Origin: Olsenella sp. An285 | GTDB lineage: Bacteria; Actinomycetota; Coriobacteriia; Coriobacteriales; Atopobiaceae | Reading direction: 5' to 3' | Length of the DNA stretch: 55,161 nucleotides | Assembly: GCF_002159625.1 (NCBI RefSeq) | Contig: NZ_NFIZ01000015.1 | Span: 1 to 55,161 of the forward strand | Shown: positions 16,354 through 24,679 of the stretch, in pieces | Position numbering within the stretch: position 1 is the stretch's first letter | Layout: every line of letters begins with the position of its first letter | Position numbers and translations under genes: made by a program | The notes under the pieces: generated by a model | Databases searched by the model: none | Told to the model about the DNA's origin: nothing | What the model saw: the letters and a program-made list of their open reading frames with translations, nothing else

Positions 16354-17091
16354 TCAGGCCCCCAGAGGCTCCTTCTTTGCCAGTCCGGTCCTTCTCGGCA
16401 GCTTGACCCTGGGCTTCGCCACCTTCTCGTAGATGAGAATCTCCCTATGCCCGAGGTCGTTGGGAAGCTCGAAGGTTTCACGTGAAACATGGGTCATCCC
16501 ACAGATCTTAGCTGCCCTCAGAGATGCATCGAGCTCCTCCGCGCTCGGACGGCCCTTCTCCAGCACGAGCCTCCCGTGCATGCGCAGGAGCGGGGCGGCG
16601 TACTCGATGAGGACGTTCGACTGGGCTACGGCGCGGGCGAAGACGTAGTCCTGCCTCCCCAGGTACTCGGGAGCAATCTCCTCCGCGCGGACGTGGAGCG
16701 CACGTGCGCGGTCCAGTCCGAGCTCCCCTATGAACTCGTTGACGGCGGTCGCCTTCTTGCCAACGGAGTCGACCAGGAGCGCCGTCGCACACGTCATGAC
16801 GGCCAGCGGGATGCCCGGATACCCGGCTCCCGTTCCCAGGTCGACGAAACATGAGGACTCGGAGAGCTCAACCTCTGGGCAGGCCAGCGGGAGCAGCGAG
16901 TCGACCACGTGAAGCAGGAGGGCCTCCTGGGGAGAGGTGATGCGCGTGAGGTTGACCACCTTGTTCTTCTCGATGACGAGGGAGAGGTGACGAAGGAGAA
17001 GCGATGCCCTGCGCTCGTCGCACTCGATGCCGTACGCACCCAGATGGTCGATGAGCTCCGCCGACATGGCCTCCAGGTTCTGAGCTTCCAT
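16354..17091 (-). CDS. rsmG: 16S rRNA G527 methyltransferase RsmG (GidB)
   Basis: This 245-residue SAM-dependent enzyme methylates N7 of G527 in 16S rRNA. The motif I stretch CFVDLGTGAGYPGIPLA (about 80-96) and HVVDSLLPL are typical of the family, and loss-of-function alleles are known to give low-level streptomycin resistance. The start is placed at ATG 17089-17091 because AGGAGG lies just upstream; an earlier in-frame ATG lacks one. A parS site lies inside the 3' third of the gene, coding for part of THVSRETFE. Its place between jag and parA is classical. Confidence 0.95.
   Translation of the reverse strand: MEAQNLEAMSAELIDHLGAYGIECDERRASLLLRHLSLVIEKNKVVNLTRITSPQEALLLHVVDSLLPLACPEVELSESSCFVDLGTGAGYPGIPLAVMTCATALLVDSVGKKATAVNEFIGELGLDRARALHVRAEEIAPEYLGRQDYVFARAVAQSNVLIEYAAPLLRMHGRLVLEKGRPSAEELDASLRAAKICGMTHVSRETFELPNDLGHREILIYEKVAKPRVKLPRRTGLAKKEPLGA
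16474..16489. promoter_or_regulatory. parS site 2, inside rsmG
   Basis: A second perfect GTTTCACGTGAAAC core lies 171 bp from the first, within the rsmG reading frame. The next base gives the ACAT end, close to the full 16-bp consensus. Confidence 0.95.
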
Positions 17092-17191
17092 CTGTCCCTC
17101 CTGACAAAAAACCACGCATCAAAAGAAATTGTCACAGAAAAGGGGAGGACGCTCAACACGCCCTCCCCATGAGTTCGTCTGCTGTCGCCGA

Positions 17192-17761
17192 CTAGACGGC
17201 GGTGATGACGACGTGACGGTCGGGCTCCTCGCCCTCGGAGTGGGTCACCACACCGTCGTCGTTGAGGAGCGCGAGGTGAACGAGCCTGCGCTCGTAGGCG
17301 TTCATCGGCGCGAGGGTGACCTTGCCGTGACGCTTCTTGGCGCGCTCCGCGGAGGAGCGGGCGATGTCCTCGAGCTTGCGCTTGCGGCGGCTCTTGTACC
17401 CCTCAATGTCCACGACGATGGGGTAGTAGAACTTGATGCGGCTGCTCATGAGGGAGGTGAGGACCATCTGCAGGGCGTCGAGCGTACGGCCGTGACGACC
17501 GATGAGAACGGCGAGGTCGCCGCCGTTGACGTCGAGGATGAGCTCCCCGTTGTCACCGTCGTACTCGTCAATGGAGCTCGACGTCTCGCCAAAGAGCTCG
17601 AGGATCCCCTTGAGATAGCCGACGGCAAGGTCGGCGATCTTGTCCATCTCGTCATCGGCGAGCTGCTCGCCGGCCTCAAAGCGCTCTCGGATGGAAGAGA
17701 ACTCATCCTGCTCGGTGTCCCCCGAGGTCGTCTCGGGGCTTACCAGGACGTCATCCTCCAT
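17192..17761 (-). CDS. khpB: RNA-binding protein KhpB/Jag
   Basis: This 189-residue protein has an acidic N-terminal linker and then a KH domain carrying the GxxG-type loop in LIGRHGRTLDALQ (about 92-104). A C-terminal R3H domain contains NAYERRLVHLAL (about 155-166). KhpB, with partner KhpA, binds RNA and influences cell elongation and division in Gram-positive bacteria. The start is placed at the ATG preceded by AGGGAGG, six codons inside the longest frame. The order yidC-jag-rsmG is the standard one near the origin. The classical Jag_N domain appears absent or diverged. Confidence 0.9.
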   Translation of the reverse strand: MEDDVLVSPETTSGDTEQDEFSSIRERFEAGEQLADDEMDKIADLAVGYLKGILELFGETSSSIDEYDGDNGELILDVNGGDLAVLIGRHGRTLDALQMVLTSLMSSRIKFYYPIVVDIEGYKSRRKRKLEDIARSSAERAKKRHGKVTLAPMNAYERRLVHLALLNDDGVVTHSEGEEPDRHVVITAV

Positions 17762-17826
17762 GCCTACCTCCCTAAACAACAGACATCTAACTGATTACAA
17801 GAACGAACATAAGGTGAAGGGGGTTA

Positions 17827-18585
17827 CTAGCCCTTCTTGTGCGGACGCGGCTTCTTCTCCTTGCGCACCACGTCGACCTCGACGGGCCTGTTGGCCGCCT
17901 CGGCCTCGGCCTCCACCTTGGCCTTCTCCATGACGCGCTGGGTGATGACCTTCTGCTGGATGACCTGCCAGAGAGACGAGGTCACGTAGTAGAGCAGGAC
18001 GGCGGCGGGCACGCTCCAGCCGAACCACAGCATCATGAGGGCCATGACACCGCCCATGATCATCGTCTGGCTCCTCTGGGCCTCGTTCTGCGTGGAGACG
18101 TTCATGACCATGGGGACGAACGTGAGCACGCCGAAGAGGATGTCAAAGAGGATGTAGGGCAGCGCCGCCTGGAAGCCGCTCGCCTCGAGGACGGTGGCGG
18201 CGGACTGGGCGATGGACGGAAGGATGCCGAAGAAGCTCGCATCCACCGGCACCTGGCGCGCCACCGTGAAGAGGCCAAAGAAGACCGGCATCTGAAGGAA
18301 GATCGGCAGGCAGCCGCCGAGCGGGTTGAACTTCATCTCGGCGTAGACCTTGCGAAGCTCCTCCGCCTGGCGCTCGGGGTCGTCCGCGTAACGGTCCTGA
18401 ATCTCCTGGAGCTTGGGCTGCATCACCTGCATGCGCGCCGTCGACTTGGTCGAGTGCGCCATGAGGGGCGTGAGCAGGAGCCTGATGATGACCGTCAGGA
18501 TGATGACGGCAAGGCCCCAGTCGCCGACGAACCCCTCGATGCCCGCGAGCACCTGCGCCAGAAAGTTAATAAACCAGTCCCACAT
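17827..18585 (-). CDS. yidC: Membrane protein insertase YidC
   Basis: This 252-residue protein is of the short Gram-positive type, without the large periplasmic domain. It inserts proteins into the membrane alone or with SecYEG. It has a first transmembrane segment near the N-terminus (about 5-25), the conserved TPLMAHSTKSTARMQ start of the cytoplasmic loop, NPLGGCLPIFLQMPVFFGLF (about 95-115), and further hydrophobic segments. A Lys/Arg-rich tail ends PHKKG and may contact the ribosome. The start at MWDWF is supported by GGAGGAACC immediately upstream. It is co-transcribed with yidD and rnpA. Confidence 0.95.
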   Translation of the reverse strand: MWDWFINFLAQVLAGIEGFVGDWGLAVIILTVIIRLLLTPLMAHSTKSTARMQVMQPKLQEIQDRYADDPERQAEELRKVYAEMKFNPLGGCLPIFLQMPVFFGLFTVARQVPVDASFFGILPSIAQSAATVLEASGFQAALPYILFDILFGVLTFVPMVMNVSTQNEAQRSQTMIMGGVMALMMLWFGWSVPAAVLLYYVTSSLWQVIQQKVITQRVMEKAKVEAEAEAANRPVEVDVVRKEKKPRPHKKG

Positions 18586-18604
18586 GGTTCCTCCGCTCCG
18601 TCCC

Positions 18605-18829
18605 TCAGGGGACGGGATCGTATCCACCTGCGTGCAAGGGGTGACACCTCAGAATCCTGCGAACCGCCAAGAGGGTCCCGCGCGCGGCGCCGTACCGGCC
18701 TATCGCCCTGAGCGCATATTCCGAGCAGGTCGGTATGTATATGCATCGGGCGCCGAAGAGCGGGGAGATCCTCCTCTGATAGAAGCGAATGGCCGCCATC
18801 GCCGCCCGTGAGGCGACGCCGCCGGCCAT
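18605..18829 (-). CDS. yidD: Membrane insertion efficiency factor YidD
   Basis: This 74-residue protein belongs to a small family associated with YidC-dependent insertion. It carries the diagnostic [20 protein letters not shown] and [13 protein letters not shown] motifs, plus the C-terminal [14 protein letters not shown] stretch. Its stop is followed 19 bp later by yidC, and its start abuts the rnpA stop. This gives the conserved order rpmH-rnpA-yidD-yidC. Confidence 0.95.
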   Translation of the reverse strand: MAGGVASRAAMAAIRFYQRRISPLFGARCIYIPTCSEYALRAIGRYGAARGTLLAVRRILRCHPLHAGGYDPVP

Positions 18830-19147
18830 CTAGATTCCCGCCCTGCCGAGAAGCTTCCTCAGCGACGAGGCCACGAGCTCGGGAGAGCTGTCGTGCGTCT
18901 GCGTCGTCGAGAAGAGAATTACGTCACAGCCGTCAACAGGAAGAGAGCACAGGCGCGCCGCCTCGCGGAGGACGCGCTTGCACCTGTTCCTGAAGACGGC
19001 GTTGCCGAGTCTCTTTGCCGCTACGAAGGCAACCCTGCCCGGGGTACCCTCGTGCGGTGCCACGCGGATGCGCAGGAGGGCGTCGTTGTAGCGCCTCCCG
19101 CGCGAGAAGACCCTCTCAAAATCACGCTTGGATTTGATGGTCTCCAT
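18830..19147 (-). CDS. rnpA: Ribonuclease P protein component
   Basis: This 105-residue basic protein is the RNase P cofactor that helps the catalytic RNA process tRNA 5' ends. It has the family signature AFVAAKRLGNAVFRNRCKRVLREA (about 42-65, the RNR motif) and an N-terminal KSKRDFERVFSRGRR. It starts ten bases after the rpmH stop and ends directly before yidD. Confidence 0.96.
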   Translation of the reverse strand: METIKSKRDFERVFSRGRRYNDALLRIRVAPHEGTPGRVAFVAAKRLGNAVFRNRCKRVLREAARLCSLPVDGCDVILFSTTQTHDSSPELVASSLRKLLGRAGI

Positions 19148-19156
19148 GAGCCCTTG

Positions 19157-19291
19157 CTAGACGGTGAGACGCTTGCGACCCTTGGCACGACGACGGGCCA
19201 GGACGGCGCGGCCGCCCTTGGTGGCCATGCGGGCACGGAAGCCGTGCGTGGTGGCGCGCTTGCGCTTGTTGGGCTGATACGTACGCTTCAT
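19157..19291 (-). CDS. rpmH: 50S ribosomal protein L34
   Basis: This 44-residue, very basic protein begins [18 protein letters not shown] and ends GRKRLTV, as in nearly all L34 proteins. It is first of the minus-strand run and marks the strand switch at the origin. An in-frame extension upstream is rejected because the conserved N-terminus begins at this ATG. Confidence 0.98.
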   Translation of the reverse strand: MKRTYQPNKRKRATTHGFRARMATKGGRAVLARRRAKGRKRLTV

Positions 19292-19617
19292 AGCTATTCC
19301 TCCCGGTTGGGTATGAACGTCCTTTAGAGCAATAAGCTCAGAGATTGTAAGCATCTTGCCGCTGACCTGTCAATTTTTCCTCATAAGAATCACCCCAAAA
19401 ACCTGTGCTTCTTCGTTCGCGGCGCTGAAATCATTTGAATCCAACTTTCCATATACGTGAAAGATGCGTTCCGAATGCTATGATTTTCTGGCACCGTTCA
19501 ATGCGATGCACCTGTTTTCGACATGTTTTTGTCGTCTGTTGAAAACTTTCTTTCACAACGAATTCTCACTGAAAAGTTTTCTTCATCTGTTCAGCGAGTG
19601 TAGAAAAGGGGGTCGCG
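19292..19617. other. Divergent region left of the origin, with DnaA-box-like 9-mers
   Basis: This AT-richer gap lies between rpmH and the ATPase gene. It carries TTTTCGACA at 19515-19523 and its near-mirror TGTTGAAAA at 19537-19545. The same two 9-mer types recur before dnaA and between dnaA and dnaN. Promoters for both directions must lie here, but no consensus -35/-10 pair stands out. Confidence 0.45.
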
Positions 19618-20610
19618 GTGCCGAGGGACTTCTATCCCTTCGTGGAGGAGGGGGGCGACGAGGCCCCCGGGCAGCTCGAAGTCTCCCACCCGGCCCGCGT
19701 GGCCGTCTACGACGACGCGGCGGCGGCGCCGAGGGTCGTGGTCGTGGAGCCCAAGGGCGTGCGCGAGTACCTCGAGGAGATAACGGCCACCGTGAGCTCC
19801 CTCTCGCGCGAGCAGGGCGGGTCCATCCCCTTCATGGTCATCCGCGAGATAGTGGAGAACTTCGTCCACGCCTACTTCCAGGCGCCCACCATCAGCATCC
19901 TCGACGGCGGCAACACGATCCGCTTCTCCGACCAGGGACCCGGCATACGCGAGAAGGACCTCGCGCTCGAGTACGGCACCTCCTCGGCGACGGAGGAGAT
20001 GAAGCGCTACATCCGCGGCGTGGGGAGCGGACTTCCCTACGTGCAGCAATATATGGAGGGCAAGGGCGGGAGCCTCTCCGTCGAGGACAACATCTCGGGC
20101 GGCACCGTGGTTACCATCTCCACGCGCCCGGCTGACGAGGCGCCCGTGCGCTCCGAGGCGGCCGCGCCGGCGGCCCAGCCCCAGCAGCGGGCCCCGTGGC
20201 CGCAGCCCCAGCAGGCGCCGTACGGCTGGGGGCAGCCCGCGGCGGTGGCGCAGCCCTGGCAGCAGGCGGCCGCGCAGCCGTGGCCGCAGGCGCCCCAGCA
20301 GCAGGCGCCCCAGCAGCAGGTGCCCTACCAGGCGCAGCCGGGCGCGTGGGGAGCGCCCGCCCAGGCAGCCCAGCCGCCCGCGGCGCCAGCCTTCCCGCAG
20401 GTCAGCCTCAGCGAGCGCGGCCGCCTGGCACTCCTGCTCTCGCTCGAGCGGGGGAGCGTGGGTCCCACCGACCTCGTCCAGGCCTACGGATCGTCGGCCG
20501 CCACGTGGTCGCGCGAGCTCTCCTCCCTCGCCGCACTGGGCGCCGTCCTCAAGGCGGGCCAGAAGTATCGTCCCACCGAGTACGGGAGGGCGCTCGGCGG
20601 GCTTCTCTGA
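19618..20610 (+). CDS. GHKL-type ATPase with Pro/Gln linker and C-terminal winged helix
   Basis: This 330-residue protein is not a known replication factor. Residues about 45-165 form a GHKL ATPase: N-box EIVENFVHA, G1 box DQGPGI, then GVGSGLPYVQQYME and GGTVVTI. There is no HisKA dimerisation helix or receiver domain, so it resembles SpoIIAB/RsbW-type ATPases rather than a standard sensor kinase. About 80 residues rich in Pro, Gln and Ala follow. The C-terminus (about 260-330, RLALLLSLERGSVGPTDLVQ...KYRPTEYGRALGGLL) looks like a winged helix. GTG start. It lies 56 bp before dnaA, with DnaA-box-like sites on both sides. A regulator of initiation or of dnaA expression is inference. Confidence 0.75.
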   Translation: MPRDFYPFVEEGGDEAPGQLEVSHPARVAVYDDAAAAPRVVVVEPKGVREYLEEITATVSSLSREQGGSIPFMVIREIVENFVHAYFQAPTISILDGGNTIRFSDQGPGIREKDLALEYGTSSATEEMKRYIRGVGSGLPYVQQYMEGKGGSLSVEDNISGGTVVTISTRPADEAPVRSEAAAPAAQPQQRAPWPQPQQAPYGWGQPAAVAQPWQQAAAQPWPQAPQQQAPQQQVPYQAQPGAWGAPAQAAQPPAAPAFPQVSLSERGRLALLLSLERGSVGPTDLVQAYGSSAATWSRELSSLAALGAVLKAGQKYRPTEYGRALGGLL

Positions 20611-20666
20611 TGCCGGGTTATCAACAATCGCTATACTAGGTCCCGCTGTTTTCAACAAACGAGAAT
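20611..20666 (+). promoter_or_regulatory. dnaA upstream region with DnaA-box-like sites
   Basis: TTATCAACA at 20618-20626 is one mismatch from the classical box, and TTTTCAACA lies at 20649-20657. A -10-like TATACT lies between them at 20632-20637. DnaA could therefore occlude its own promoter, as in other bacteria. Confidence 0.55.
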
Positions 20667-22238
20667 GTGGGACCCATGGAACTCTCCCTCGAATCAGACG
20701 CCGAGGCCCTGTGGCAGGACACGCTCGACCTTCTCGCCGCCCAGGCGAAGGTGCCCGAGTCCGTGCTCGCCATGCTCCGCAACTGCACCCCCACGAGCAT
20801 GGAGGGCGGGGTCATGCGGCTCGAGACCCCCATGCGCCTCGTGCTCAAGACCGTCTCCAAGAACGCCGCCGTGGTCGAGGAGTGCCTCACGCAGGCCGCC
20901 TTCGAGCCCATGAGGCTCGAGGTGAGCTTTGCTCCGGGGGCGGCCGCGGCCCCGAGGGCCCAGTCCCCGAGCTCGAGCATGTCGCGCGAGGAGGTGGCCG
21001 CCTGGACGGCCGAGACCTCGCAGGTCGCGGCGCCGGTAGCGCCAGCGCCGCGGAGCATCGTCGAGGACACCTGGGACGAGCGACGCGCTGACGCGCGCGA
21101 CGAGGAGCTCCGCCGCCGGCGCGAGAGGAACCCCCTCGTGGAGGACATATCCCCGGCGACCTCCAAGCTCACCTTCGAGCGCTTCGTCCGCGGAGACGAG
21201 AACGACATCGCCTACCAGGCCGCCCTCCAGGTGGCCAACGGCATGAACAGCACGTACAACCCCCTCTTCATCTACGGGAAGAGCGGCCTGGGCAAGACGC
21301 ACCTGCTGCGCGCCGTCCAGAACTACATCGCCCGCAACGACCCGTCGCGCCTCTGCGTCTACCGTGACGCCTCGACCTTCATCACCGAGTACACCGAGGC
21401 CATGCGCCACTCGGAGCGCTCCGCCGCCTCCGTCCTGCGACAGAACTACGCGGACATCGACGTCCTCATCATCGACGACATCCAGAAGATGGCGGGCAAG
21501 GCCGGCACCGTCGGCTTCTTCTTCGACACCTTCAACGAGCTCGTGAGCAACGGCAAGCAGATCGTGCTCGCGGCCGACCGCACGCCGGCCCAGCTGGGCA
21601 TGGGCAAGGACGGCTTCGACGAGCGCGTGACGAGCCGCCTGGGCTCGGGCTTCACCACGCCCATCCAGGTGCCGAGCTACGAGCTCAAGCTCCGCCTCAT
21701 AGAGACCTTCTGCGAGCGCATGCGCGAGGACGCGGAGCGGGAGAACGTGCCCGCCCTCTCCGGCACCATCCCGCCCGAGGCCGTGAGCTACATGGCCGAG
21801 CTCGCCGGGACCAACATCCGCCTCATCGAGGGCTACTGCCAGCGCTGCCTCTTCGCCGCGACGTCCGCCGAGGGGCGCGGCTCGGAGATCTCGCGCGAGG
21901 AGATAGCCTCGCTCGCGCGCGAGTGCTGGCCGAGCACCATGAGGACGGTCTCCATAGAGGACGTGCAGAAGGCCGTCGAGAAGTACTACGACATAGACCA
22001 CGCGAGCCTCGTGGGCAACAAGCGGCACAAGGGACTCATGGAGGCGCGGCACGTGGCCATCTGGCTCTCGCGCGAGCTCTGCGACCGCACGCTCGCCGAC
22101 ATCGGCCAGCACTTCGGCGGGCGCAGCCACGCCACGGTCATGCACAGCATCAGCGTGGTGGACGAGGCCAAGCGCGACGACAAGGTCTTCTACGACCGCC
22201 TCACGCAGATCCGCGACTCCATCACGGGGAACTCGTGA
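20667..22238 (+). CDS. dnaA: Chromosomal replication initiator DnaA
   Basis: This 523-residue initiator has a domain I with EALWQDTLDLLAAQ, a variable linker, an AAA+ domain with YGKSGLGKTH (Walker A, about 210) and VLIIDDIQ (Walker B), and a C-terminal DNA-binding domain. In the recognition helix the usual FGGRDHTTV reads FGGRSHATV: two positions that contact the DnaA box in E. coli (Asp433 and Thr435) are Ser and Ala. This fits the altered 9-mers around the gene. The start is uncertain between GTG 20667 and ATG 20676; neither has a strong Shine-Dalgarno. Confidence 0.96.
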   Translation: MGPMELSLESDAEALWQDTLDLLAAQAKVPESVLAMLRNCTPTSMEGGVMRLETPMRLVLKTVSKNAAVVEECLTQAAFEPMRLEVSFAPGAAAAPRAQSPSSSMSREEVAAWTAETSQVAAPVAPAPRSIVEDTWDERRADARDEELRRRRERNPLVEDISPATSKLTFERFVRGDENDIAYQAALQVANGMNSTYNPLFIYGKSGLGKTHLLRAVQNYIARNDPSRLCVYRDASTFITEYTEAMRHSERSAASVLRQNYADIDVLIIDDIQKMAGKAGTVGFFFDTFNELVSNGKQIVLAADRTPAQLGMGKDGFDERVTSRLGSGFTTPIQVPSYELKLRLIETFCERMREDAERENVPALSGTIPPEAVSYMAELAGTNIRLIEGYCQRCLFAATSAEGRGSEISREEIASLARECWPSTMRTVSIEDVQKAVEKYYDIDHASLVGNKRHKGLMEARHVAIWLSRELCDRTLADIGQHFGGRSHATVMHSISVVDEAKRDDKVFYDRLTQIRDSITGNS

Positions 22239-22474
22239 GTGTAGAGAACCCTGTCGAGAGCGTGTGGCAACGCGGAGAAAAGCGGCCGATCGTTGTAGAG
22301 AGACTTTTCGACAGACCCGGAGGTGTTGACGGATGTTGATTGTGACGCGCTCGCCGGAGCAGAAGACGCACCCGCTCTCACCTCGTTCTTCTCGTGGTTT
22401 TTGACTTTTCGACAGACCCTATTACTACTGCTGTTCCTATATATCTATCTAAGTACAAAGAGAAAGGGCCGCAC
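22239..22474. other. oriC: Probable oriC, dnaA-dnaN intergenic region
   Basis: TTTTCGACA occurs twice (22305-22313 and 22406-22414), and a weaker inverted TGTCGAGAG lies at 22252-22260. An AT-rich run follows at about 22415-22465 (TATTACTACTGC, TATATATCTATC) and could be the unwinding element. Position between dnaA and dnaN next to the strand switch is the classical origin site. The exact origin cannot be proven by reading. Confidence 0.6.
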
Positions 22475-23575
22475 ATGAAGTTCACCGTCAGCCAGTCCTC
22501 CCTCATGAAGGCCCTCGCCGTGGTGGCCAAGGGGATGGGCACCAACTCCACGCTCCCCATCCTCGCGGGCGTCTACGTCCGCGCGCAGGAGGGCACGCTC
22601 GAGTTCCAGACGAACAACCTCACCATCTCCATCCGCCACCTCATCCCCGCGAACGTGGAGGAGCCGGGCGAGACCGTGATCTCCGGCAAGGTCATCACCA
22701 ACATCGTGAAGACCCTGCCCGACGCCGCCGTCACCTTCGAGGGGTCCGACCGCACCCTCATGGTCTCCTGCGACAAGTCCACCTTCCGTCTCAACACGCT
22801 GAACCCCGCCGATTGGCCCGCCTTCCCGGACCTCACTCCCGACCGTACGATCGAGCTCCCGACCGAGCTCCTCTCGCGCATGGTGGACAAGGTCTACAAG
22901 GTGACCTCCAAGGAGACCTCCCGCCCCATCCTCCAGGGCATCCTGCTCACCGTCGAGGACAACACCATCCGCCTGGTTGCCACGGACTCCTTCCGCCTTG
23001 CCGTGTGTGACTCCTCCACGGAGGCCCCGGCGGGCGAGCGCTTCCGCGCCATCGTGGGCGGCTCGGTCTTCCACGACGTCCTCACCATGCCCTCCTCGTC
23101 CGACACCATCCAAATTGGCACCACGGAGAGCCAGGTGGTCTTCACCTTTGGCAACACGACCTTCGTGGCGCGCCGCATCGAGGGCAACTTCCCGGACTAC
23201 AAGCAGCTCCTGCCGCCCAGCTGCGCCACGGCGGTGACGCTCGACGTCGCGGAGTTCTCCGCGGCGCTCAAGCGCGTCTCCGTGATCGCGCTCCAGAACG
23301 CCTCCGTGCGCTTTGACATCGACGCGGCGGCGGGCCTCATGCGCCTCTCCGCGAGCTCTCCCGAGCAGGGCGAGTCCTCCGAGCTCCTCCCCGTTCAGGT
23401 GGAGGGCCAGGACCTCTCCATCGCACTCAACTACCACTACGTGTTCGACTGCGTGAACGCGGTCTCCGGTGCCGACGCCATGCGCCTCGAGCTCCAGGGC
23501 TCCGTGCAGCCGGGCATCTTCAAGTGCAACGGCAAGGTGAACTACCTCTACCTGCTCATGCCCGTCCGCCTCTAG
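22475..23575 (+). CDS. dnaN: DNA polymerase III beta sliding clamp
   Basis: This 366-residue clamp has three repeated domains beginning MKFTVSQSSLMKALAVV, and encircles DNA to tether polymerase. The family hallmarks LPILAGVYV, KETSRPILQGILL and the C-terminal YLLMPVRL are present. The start at MKFTV is the family norm; an in-frame extension through the AT-rich oriC tail is rejected. recF follows 12 bp later. Confidence 0.98.
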   Translation: MKFTVSQSSLMKALAVVAKGMGTNSTLPILAGVYVRAQEGTLEFQTNNLTISIRHLIPANVEEPGETVISGKVITNIVKTLPDAAVTFEGSDRTLMVSCDKSTFRLNTLNPADWPAFPDLTPDRTIELPTELLSRMVDKVYKVTSKETSRPILQGILLTVEDNTIRLVATDSFRLAVCDSSTEAPAGERFRAIVGGSVFHDVLTMPSSSDTIQIGTTESQVVFTFGNTTFVARRIEGNFPDYKQLLPPSCATAVTLDVAEFSAALKRVSVIALQNASVRFDIDAAAGLMRLSASSPEQGESSELLPVQVEGQDLSIALNYHYVFDCVNAVSGADAMRLELQGSVQPGIFKCNGKVNYLYLLMPVRL

Positions 23576-23587
23576 GCCGGGGGACTC

Positions 23588-24679
23588 GTGGGACTACTGG
23601 TAAGGGAGCTCTCGCTCGCCGACTTCCGCAGCTTCGAGCGCCTGACGGTCGCCCCCTCGGAGGGGGTGACCGTGCTCGTGGGGCCCAACGCCGCGGGAAA
23701 GACCAACACGGTGGAGGCGCTGCAGCTCGTCACGGCGGGCCGCTCGTTCAGGCGCCCGCGCCCGCGCGACCTCGTGCGCGAGGGGGCCTCCTCGGCGCGC
23801 GCCGCCGCCCGCCTCGAGGGCGACGGCCGCGTGGTGGACGTACGCTGCGACGTCGTGGACGGCAGGAGGCAGTTCTCCCGCAACGGCAAGCGCTGCCAGG
23901 CCGCCGACCTGCCGGAGTCCCTCATGAGCGTGCTCTTCACGCCCGATGACCTCGACCTCGTGAAGCGCGGCGCCTCCCACAGAAGAGACGAGCTCGACGA
24001 CTTCGGCCGCCAGGCAAACCGCGGCTACGCCAACGTGCTCTCCGCGTACACCCGCGCGATCGAGCAGAGGAACCGCCTGCTCAAGGACCCCATGGTGGAC
24101 CCCTCGCTCCTGGACGCGTGGGACGCCTCGGTGTCGCTGGGCGGCGCCACGCTCCTCGAGGCGCGCCTCAGGCTCTGGGGACGCCTTGCCGAGAAGGTGA
24201 GCGCGGTCTACGCCGAGGTCTCCGGCGGCGAGGAGCTCGCCTGCTCCTACGGCTGCACCCTCGGCGACGAGGCACTCGGCCTCGACCGGGACGACCTGCG
24301 CGAGCTCTTTGCGGCGGCCCTCGCCGAGCGCCGAGAGGAGGACCTGCGCCGCCAGCAGACCTGCGTGGGGCCCCACCGCGACGACGTGACCTTTCTCATA
24401 GGGGGAAGGGACGCCCGCTCCTTTGGCTCCCAGGGGCAGCAGCGCTCCGTTGCGCTGGCCCTCAAGATGGCAGAGGTGGAGCTCGCAGCGGAGATCCTGG
24501 GCTCGACGCCGCTCCTTTTGCTCGACGACGTCATGAGCGAGCTCGACGACACGCGCCGCGACGCCGTCGTGAGGTTCGTGGGGCGCGGCATCCAGACCGT
24601 CATCACCACGACGAACCTCGGGTACTTCTCGCCCGACCTCCTGGACGACGCGGAGGTGGTGAGCTTTGGCGAGAGATGA
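23588..24679 (+). CDS. recF: DNA replication and repair protein RecF
   Basis: This 363-residue SMC-like ATPase loads RecA at gaps through RecOR. Walker A is GPNAAGKTN (about 33-41), the signature region is GSQGQQRSVALALKMAE (about 283-300), and Walker B is LLLLDDVMSELD. The GTG start follows a GGGGGA stretch. It overlaps the next gene by 14 bp in the order dnaA-dnaN-recF-dciA-gyrB, which is typical of actinobacteria. Confidence 0.97.
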   Translation: MGLLVRELSLADFRSFERLTVAPSEGVTVLVGPNAAGKTNTVEALQLVTAGRSFRRPRPRDLVREGASSARAAARLEGDGRVVDVRCDVVDGRRQFSRNGKRCQAADLPESLMSVLFTPDDLDLVKRGASHRRDELDDFGRQANRGYANVLSAYTRAIEQRNRLLKDPMVDPSLLDAWDASVSLGGATLLEARLRLWGRLAEKVSAVYAEVSGGEELACSYGCTLGDEALGLDRDDLRELFAAALAERREEDLRRQQTCVGPHRDDVTFLIGGRDARSFGSQGQQRSVALALKMAEVELAAEILGSTPLLLLDDVMSELDDTRRDAVVRFVGRGIQTVITTTNLGYFSPDLLDDAEVVSFGER

